From: an uncultured Lachnospiraceae bacterium
GTDB lineage: Bacteria; Bacillota; Clostridia; Lachnospirales; Lachnospiraceae
DNA: 9,756 bases
Direction: 5' to 3'
Assembly: GCA_910584325.1 (NCBI GenBank)
Contig: CAJTZH010000090.1
Coordinates: forward strand, 1 to 9,756
The notes beneath the pieces were generated by a model. It was not told the DNA's origin. It did no database searches and saw nothing but the letters and a program-made list of their open reading frames with translations. Made by a program: the position numbers and the translations under genes. How positions within the stretch are numbered: the first letter of the stretch is position 1; each line of letters opens with the position of its first letter. This document shows, one piece after another, positions 5,288-9,756 of the stretch.

Positions 5288-7150
5288 ATGCGGATTGCGG
5301 CAACATTTGGCTGTGCAGCGGCAGTTCTGCTGGCAGTAACATTTGCCATGAACCATATCGGGGCGGGCATTACAAAAAAGACAGCGATTTCGGAAAACAG
5401 TATGTTCACAAACTCCGGAATGACAGATAACGCGCAGGATGCAGAGACAATAAAAACAGAGTGCATGGTTATGGCGCAGACGGGGAATATATCGGACTAT
5501 GACGACGTTTACGCGGAGCTGAAAACATACAGGGACAGATACCGGAGCAGTCAGCCGACTTATGGATTGTGGGATTGGTTATTTGGCGGTGTAAAAAGTT
5601 CCGACAGCGCTATGGACGGCGCCATAAAGGAAGATGTCGAAATGGAGTATGTGTTTGATGAAGCCGGCGCAGTGGATACGGTCGCGTCTTCCGGAAATAC
5701 GGAAGTTTTGGAAGGTTCTTATTCCAAAACAAATGTGCAGACGGTTGGAATTGACGAGGCGGATATTATCAAGACGGACGGTAAATACATTTACTACGCA
5801 AGCACGGATTTTCACACGATATCCGTTTATCAGGTTAATCAGGGCGAGAGCAAGAAGGTCTCCGATATTTATGTGGAGGGCGTCGGTTCTCTGGAAGAAA
5901 TTTATGTGGACGGCGATATGCTTTTGTGTGAGGGCACAAGTTATCGTGACGGCAGATACAATGTGGCTCTGGCAAAGTATGATATTTCCGACCGGAAAAA
6001 TCCGAAGTTCGTGAGCCTTTATACGCAGGAAGGCGACAGCGTGGAGACGCGCAAAGTCGGAAATGTGGTTTACATTGTGACAACCGTTTTCAGTGATGTG
6101 GAGAGAATGAAAAAAGATAAGCCGGAAACGTATATTCCACGCATCTGTGATGACCTGATTATTCCGGAAAATATTTATATCCCGGAGGAGACGCAGGATA
6201 CGACATACACGGTAATTTCGTCCGTGGACGTGACGGATATGCATACGGTGGATTCCGTTGCGGTTCTTGGTTTTAACGGAACATTTTATATGGGGACGGA
6301 AAATATGTATCTGTACCGTGATTCATGGGAGACTGCCGACCGCATGACCGATATCAGAAAGATTGATTATATTTCTGATGGCAATATCGGAGCGGTATCG
6401 GAGGCAAAAGTTCCGGGCGTGATAAAGGATACGTTTGCGATTAATGAATATAACGGATATCTGCGCATGATGACGACCAGCTACGCCGCGTCCAATAACG
6501 GCGAATCGACAAACAACGTGTTTGTGCTGGATGCTTCCTTAAAAGTTGTCGGAAGCATTGAAGGACTGGCACAGGGAGAACGGATTTATTCGGCAAGATA
6601 TATGGGCGATACGGCTTACTTTGTCACATACAGGGAGACCGACCCGCTGTTTTCCGTGGACCTGTCCAATCCTGAAAATCCGAGAATTATGGGCGCTTTA
6701 AAAATACCTGGATTTTCGGAGTATCTGCATCCCTTTGGGACGGGAAAACTCCTCGGAATCGGCATGGATTCAGGCGACGGTTCCGGCTGGGGACAATATG
6801 TAAAACTTTCGATGTTTGACACGTCCGACCCGTACAATGTGACGGAAGAAGACAAGACGATGCTTTATGACGCCAATTACACCGAGGCGTTGTATGATTA
6901 TAAGGCGGTCATGATTGATGCCGAAAAGAACCTGTTTGGTTTTGTGACGGAGGATTATGAGGCAAGAAGCGAAAACTACCGTTATCAGTACCGTGTATTT
7001 ACTTATACCGATAACGGATTTAAAGAGATTATAACCGTCCGCCTTCCCGACGCGAATTTCAGAACGACAAGAGCCGTTTACATCGGCGATTATGTGTATA
7101 TTGTCAATGACAACGGCGTGGCGGCGTATGAACTGAGAGGGGTTCGGTAG
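5288..7150 (+). CDS. Membrane-anchored beta-propeller domain protein (C-terminal frame)
   Basis: The 620-codon frame begins MRIAATFGCAAAVLLAVTFA, one membrane helix (about 3-24), followed by a linker and a large extracellular domain. Residues 152-170 read TVGIDEADIIKTDGKYIYY, the hallmark start of the Beta_propel family (PF09826; secreted proteins with a propeller distantly related to WD40). Repeating blade-like segments follow to the end, for example GSLEEIYVDGDMLLC, NGYLRMMTTSY, GDTAYFVTYRETDPLFSVDL and GDYVYIVNDNGVAAYEL. The natural start is probably ATG 5146, one G out of frame (see 5146-5280). Alternatively, ribosomes ending at TAA 5278-5280 could restart at ATG 5288, but there is no well-placed ribosome binding site. 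Position after an ECF sigma gene suggests an anti-sigma/sensor protein whose outer propeller detects an envelope signal. That role is inferred; the propeller itself is clear. A terminator follows at 7169. Confidence 0.9.
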   Translation: MRIAATFGCAAAVLLAVTFAMNHIGAGITKKTAISENSMFTNSGMTDNAQDAETIKTECMVMAQTGNISDYDDVYAELKTYRDRYRSSQPTYGLWDWLFGGVKSSDSAMDGAIKEDVEMEYVFDEAGAVDTVASSGNTEVLEGSYSKTNVQTVGIDEADIIKTDGKYIYYASTDFHTISVYQVNQGESKKVSDIYVEGVGSLEEIYVDGDMLLCEGTSYRDGRYNVALAKYDISDRKNPKFVSLYTQEGDSVETRKVGNVVYIVTTVFSDVERMKKDKPETYIPRICDDLIIPENIYIPEETQDTTYTVISSVDVTDMHTVDSVAVLGFNGTFYMGTENMYLYRDSWETADRMTDIRKIDYISDGNIGAVSEAKVPGVIKDTFAINEYNGYLRMMTTSYAASNNGESTNNVFVLDASLKVVGSIEGLAQGERIYSARYMGDTAYFVTYRETDPLFSVDLSNPENPRIMGALKIPGFSEYLHPFGTGKLLGIGMDSGDGSGWGQYVKLSMFDTSDPYNVTEEDKTMLYDANYTEALYDYKAVMIDAEKNLFGFVTEDYEARSENYRYQYRVFTYTDNGFKEIITVRLPDANFRTTRAVYIGDYVYIVNDNGVAAYELRGVR

Positions 7151-7168
7151 AGGGAGAAGTACAGACTG

Positions 7169-7209
7169 ACCGCGGCAGGTTACAAAATATTGTAATTGCC
7201 GCGGTTTTT
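7169..7209 (+). terminator. Rho-independent terminator after the sigma/propeller operon
   Basis: ACCGCGGCA (7169-7177) pairs with TGCCGCGGT (7197-7205). Inside it TTACAA (7180-7185) pairs with TTGTAA (7190-7195) around the loop AATA. TTTTT (7205-7209) follows. It lies 18 bases after the propeller gene stop and has the same layout as the hairpin at 8222-8261. Confidence 0.9.
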
Positions 7210-7237
7210 ATATAATTAGTATTTGTTGAAAATATGA

Positions 7238-7266
7238 TTGAAAAATTTGCCAGAACATCGTATAAT
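7238..7266 (+). promoter_or_regulatory. Near-consensus sigma-A promoter of the flagellin-like gene
   Basis: TTGAAA (7238-7243), a 17-base spacer and a perfect TATAAT (7261-7266) predict a transcript start near 7273 and a leader of about 78 bases. No sigma-28 (flagellar) pattern of TAAA and GCCGATAA was seen, so this gene appears to use the housekeeping sigma factor. Confidence 0.8.
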
Positions 7267-7268
7267 TA

Positions 7269-7317
7269 TTATGTAAAAATGTATAAAAATCAAATAGTAA
7301 GAAGTATATTTACATAA
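7269..7317 (+). promoter_or_regulatory. Inverted repeat spanning the transcript start of the flagellin-like gene
   Basis: TTATGTAAA (7269-7277) and TTTACATAA (7309-7317) are perfect 9-base inverted complements separated by 31 bases. The first arm overlaps the expected transcription start. The pair could be an operator or, if transcribed, the base of a leader hairpin ending about 20 bases before AGGAGG. Both arms are AT-rich, so chance is not excluded. Confidence 0.3.
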
Positions 7318-7350
7318 CAGTTTGGGATTTATGAAAAGGAGGTGAGATTT

Positions 7351-8118
7351 ATGGCTATTTCGGGAATTTCAGGTTCATCGAATAATTATTATGGAATGAT
7401 TGCCAGCGGTAAGCGAATCAATTCCGCAGCGGATGACGCGGCAGGTCTTGCCATTGCTGAAAAGCTCGAATCGCAGGCGAACGGTTACGATGTCGGACGT
7501 GATAACGCTGCAGCGGGACAGGATTTGTTACGGGTAGCGGAAGGCGGACTTGGAAGCATTATGGATTCTCTTCAGAGAATGCGTGAATTAAGCGTGCAGG
7601 CAAGCAATACGGCTATTTACGGCAAGGATGAGTTAGGTGCGATGCAGAAAGAGATAGACCAGTTAAAGTCTTCCATTCAGGACGCGGCAAAATATACGCA
7701 GTTTAACGGCATGAATCTGTTAGACGGCAGTAAGGAGTCATGGAATATCGCAACCAATCCTGACGGAAGCGGTTCGCAGGTTACGACGCCAAAGTCCACG
7801 CTTGAGGCGCTGGGTATTGCCGATTATGATGTGTCCGGCGGTAATTTCGATATGAGAGTGCTTGATGATGCAATCGGTAAGGTTACGGACGCGATGTCTT
7901 CCATCGGCGCGTCATCGAACGGCTTACAGCACAGGATGAACTTTAACAGCTACGCGTCTTATAATCTGACGGCTTCAAGAAGCCGGATAGAGGACCTTGA
8001 TATACCGGGCGCAGTTTCCGAGAAGGAGAAAGAACGTCTGCTTAACGAGTACAAGATGCATTTCTTAAGAAGACAGATTGAAGACCAGAACCAGAAAGCA
8101 GGATTGTTGAGATTCTAA
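7351..8118 (+). CDS. Short atypical flagellin-like protein
   Basis: The 255-residue protein starts at ATG 7351, 8 bases after AGGAGG (7337-7342). An in-frame GTG at 7342 overlaps that ribosome binding site and is not the start. The N-terminal flagellin domain is clear: GKRINSAADDAAGLAIAEKL (20-39), a helix ending SLQRMRELSVQASNTA, and FNGMNLLDG. The C-terminal flagellin domain is recognisable in SSIGASSNGLQHRM and SRIEDLDIPGAVS. There is almost no variable D2/D3 region. Both ends differ from filament flagellins: the usual N-terminal D0 helix is replaced by MAISGISGSSNNYYGMIASG, and the tail is a charged helix (KEKERLLNEYKMHFLRRQIE) ending GLLRF instead of a Q-rich, hydrophobic D0 helix. It may be a minor filament component, a junction protein or a repurposed flagellin; export is not certain. 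The gene is monocistronic with its own sigma-A promoter and terminator, and no other flagellar gene is in view. Confidence 0.88.
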   Translation: MAISGISGSSNNYYGMIASGKRINSAADDAAGLAIAEKLESQANGYDVGRDNAAAGQDLLRVAEGGLGSIMDSLQRMRELSVQASNTAIYGKDELGAMQKEIDQLKSSIQDAAKYTQFNGMNLLDGSKESWNIATNPDGSGSQVTTPKSTLEALGIADYDVSGGNFDMRVLDDAIGKVTDAMSSIGASSNGLQHRMNFNSYASYNLTASRSRIEDLDIPGAVSEKEKERLLNEYKMHFLRRQIEDQNQKAGLLRF

Positions 8119-8221
8119 GATGGTTTTGCTTGGTTAAAAGAGTGCGACAGGATGTAGTATGAGGTGGAAACACAGTCTATAAATAGAATAGCATTTAAGA
8201 CAGAACGAAGCGTGATACACG

Positions 8222-8261
8222 AACCGCAGCATATTACAGGATGTAATTGCTGCGGTTTTTT
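8222..8261 (+). terminator. Rho-independent terminator directly before a lipoprotein gene
   Basis: AACCGCAGCA (8222-8231) pairs with TGCTGCGGTT (8248-8257). Inside it ATTACA (8233-8238) pairs with TGTAAT (8242-8247) around the loop GGA. TTTTTT (8256-8261) follows. It ends the flagellin-like transcript 103 bases after that gene's stop. The next ATG is only 20 bases further, so the downstream gene must be read through this site or from an upstream promoter. Confidence 0.88.
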
Positions 8262-8281
8262 GTAGTGACAAAGGAGACTTT

Positions 8282-9565
8282 ATGAAGAAAACAAGTCTAT
8301 GTCTGATCATTGTTACAATACTGTTCTTAGCAGGCTGTCAATCTGATACGCTTCCCGACACATATATCGAGAGAAGTGATTATCAATATAAACAGTGCTC
8401 TGGGACGGCGTATTCCCAATTACAGCAGGGGGATGGTTTTGTTTATCTATACCATAACTGTTTTATCTATTATCTTGAAGAAGGTATTGATGTTATCACG
8501 CCTTTGTGCAACAGAGCGGATTGCCTGCATGATAAGGAACAGGATGCGGAGAAAAGAAAAGCATGTAACGCATATGTGGATTTCTTTGAATATGAAAGCA
8601 TGGCGCACGATGCGGTGACGATTGCCAAATGCGGCGGCTACATTTATTGTATGAATCCCGCCGCTTTTTTAGGTACGCAGCAGACACTTTGCCGCTATGC
8701 GCTCGACGGTACGTCAAAAGAAGCGGTTTATACATGGAATAGTGAGGAAAGTGCAGTTTTGGAGTGGATAATTCACAGGGATGTACTTTACTATACGGAA
8801 AAAAGGTATTTTCAGAAAGATAATGAAGTCATTGTAGAAAATATGGTCAAATCGCTTGCATTGACGGGAAGTAATCGTAAACCGCAGACGATATATCAGG
8901 CGGATGAAAATTTGAACGTGCTTAGTCTGTGCGACCTTCGGGCTTATGGAAACTATCTCTACTTTCTTATCATTTCACAATGGAAGGGCGATGGAGATAC
9001 GATTCGTGAGGAGGAACGTTATGACATACTCTACGATAAAACATTTGTTTATGATATTCAGAAAGATGAAGTAAAAGAAGTACAGATTCCGGGACTGCCG
9101 GTTTCTGCGCAGATTCTTGGCGTACAGTTCTGGCAGGATAAAATAATTATAGACCCTTACGATCAGGAAAAAGATGGAAATGCGCTTATGCCCGTATACA
9201 TTGCCGAGCTTGACGGTTCGAATCCTACAGTGCTGTTTCAGAATGTTGCGCAGGCAGGATATTTTCTAAGCGACGGGGAATATCTGTATGCGTTTGACGA
9301 CTGGATGCCAAATATGGATGACTGGCTGTCCAATCCCGGGGTGTATACCGTATATGATAAAGAGTTCAATGTGGTGGATACATTCAGGGCGCCGTTCATG
9401 CCGGACGGGAAAGTGGAGCGGCTGCCTGTGGGTGAAACGGACAATATGTATTTTATCTACGAAGACGAAGAAGACGGAACATGGGGCGTTGTGCGCTGGG
9501 ATAAGGAAAACATCGGCAGCTATCAGGGAGAACCTTTTTCTCTGACAGAAATTGTGTACCGTTAA
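8282..9565 (+). CDS. Large lipoprotein with beta-propeller-like repeats and a Cys/His cluster
   Basis: The 427-residue protein starts MKKTSLCLIIVTILFLAGCQ, a clear lipoprotein signal with lipobox LAGC and lipidated C19. AAGGAG (8271-8276) sits 5 bases before ATG. A conserved-looking block around residues 72-98 (ITPLCNRADCLHD, then KACNAY) holds C76, C81, H83 and C95. As I recall, this block recurs in many Lachnospiraceae lipoproteins of unknown function; it could bind a metal or form disulfides. The rest alternates short aromatic-rich strands (GGYIYCMNPAAF, GNYLYFLIISQW, GEYLYAFDDW, DNMYFIYEDE), which suggests a propeller of several blades. The next gene starts 42 bases after the stop and encodes a probable ABC-2 type permease, so it may be a surface partner of that transporter. 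The substrate and biochemical function are unknown. Confidence 0.87.
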   Translation: MKKTSLCLIIVTILFLAGCQSDTLPDTYIERSDYQYKQCSGTAYSQLQQGDGFVYLYHNCFIYYLEEGIDVITPLCNRADCLHDKEQDAEKRKACNAYVDFFEYESMAHDAVTIAKCGGYIYCMNPAAFLGTQQTLCRYALDGTSKEAVYTWNSEESAVLEWIIHRDVLYYTEKRYFQKDNEVIVENMVKSLALTGSNRKPQTIYQADENLNVLSLCDLRAYGNYLYFLIISQWKGDGDTIREEERYDILYDKTFVYDIQKDEVKEVQIPGLPVSAQILGVQFWQDKIIIDPYDQEKDGNALMPVYIAELDGSNPTVLFQNVAQAGYFLSDGEYLYAFDDWMPNMDDWLSNPGVYTVYDKEFNVVDTFRAPFMPDGKVERLPVGETDNMYFIYEDEEDGTWGVVRWDKENIGSYQGEPFSLTEIVYR

Positions 9566-9607
9566 AGCAGCCGTTTACGTTTAATGATTGGGAACGGAGT
9601 ATTCATT

Positions 9608-9756
9608 ATGAAACTGATAGGCTGTGAGTGGCTTAAACTGTTAAAGCAGTCCGGGATTTGGTTTTTTACGGCGATTTTGCTTGTCGGAAATCTCTTTATG
9701 CTGTATGCCGGACAGAAAAACACGCCTGCGTATTTTTTTATATTTGAACAAAAAGA
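9608..9756 (+). CDS. Membrane protein N-terminus, probable ABC-2 type permease (partial)
   Basis: ATG at 9608 follows CGGAGT (9595-9600) with 7-base spacing and opens a frame that runs off the window: 49 codons, MKLIGCEWLKLLKQSGIW and onward. A short basic amphipathic start followed by a hydrophobic helix (about residues 18-36, WFFTAILLVGNLFMLYAG) is typical of ABC-2 family permease subunits in Clostridia, which begin with a similar MKL...EWKKL segment. The ATPase partner is not visible and would lie downstream. It probably forms an operon with the preceding lipoprotein gene. The family call rests on a short N-terminus and could change with more sequence. Confidence 0.6.
   Translation, partial: MKLIGCEWLKLLKQSGIWFFTAILLVGNLFMLYAGQKNTPAYFFIFEQK

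Noticed and set aside
5579..6244. 221-codon antisense frame and a 126-codon sense-strand frame over the propeller gene
   Set aside because: Shadows of a clear coding region; the composition (rich in H, R, I) is typical of mirror frames.
7342..7350. GTG start for the flagellin-like gene
   Set aside because: The GTG overlaps the AGGAGG ribosome binding site; ATG 7351 has correct spacing.
8119..8221. Small RNA or small peptide between the flagellin-like gene and the terminator
   Set aside because: No convincing promoter and only very short frames; best read as the 3' untranslated region of the flagellin-like transcript.

Overview
The window looks like a chromosomal segment of a Gram-positive anaerobe of the class Clostridia, most likely a Lachnospiraceae member. 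This is inference from protein style: a TM288-type ABC exporter half, an ECF sigma factor followed by a membrane-anchored beta-propeller protein, a short flagellin-like protein starting MAISGISGSSNNYY, and a lipoprotein with an LCNRADCLHD motif. The purine-rich Shine-Dalgarno sites also fit. No rRNA, tRNA, CRISPR array or insertion sequence was seen.

Layout. (1) Bases 1-1825 are an AT-rich accessory stretch. It holds the 3' end of a Phd/YefM-type antitoxin, its ParE/RelE-type toxin gene broken by an in-frame TAG, a strong hairpin, and a convergent minus-strand gene for an unrecognised four-helix membrane protein. (2) From about 1865 the composition becomes more GC-rich. A sigma-A-like promoter leads to a complete ABC exporter half-transporter (1926-3677), then a small lipoprotein (3714-4454) and a hairpin terminator (4474-4527). 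(3) An ECF sigma factor (4625-5125) is followed by a reading frame that starts like an anti-sigma factor (5146) and is interrupted by a run of nine G at 5261-5269. Removing one G joins it to the 620-codon frame at 5288-7150, giving one protein of about 667 residues: a short cytosolic segment, one membrane helix and an extracellular beta-propeller. A strong terminator follows (7169-7209). (4) A near-consensus sigma-A promoter (7238-7266) drives a flagellin-like gene (7351-8118), which ends in a second terminator (8222-8261) built like the first. (5) Only 20 bases after that terminator begins a large lipoprotein gene (8282-9565), followed by the start of a membrane protein, probably an ABC-2 type permease, that runs off the window.

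How the genes may work together. The sigma factor and the membrane propeller protein look like a signalling pair: the cytosolic N-terminus would hold the sigma factor and the outer propeller would sense the envelope. The G9 tract would then be a possible on/off switch, unless it is a sequencing error. The exporter, the two lipoproteins and the terminal permease all belong to the cell envelope. The most notable points are the G9 frameshift, the amber-broken toxin, the orphan exporter half, the two co-varying terminator hairpins around the flagellin-like gene, and the terminator sitting directly before a start codon.
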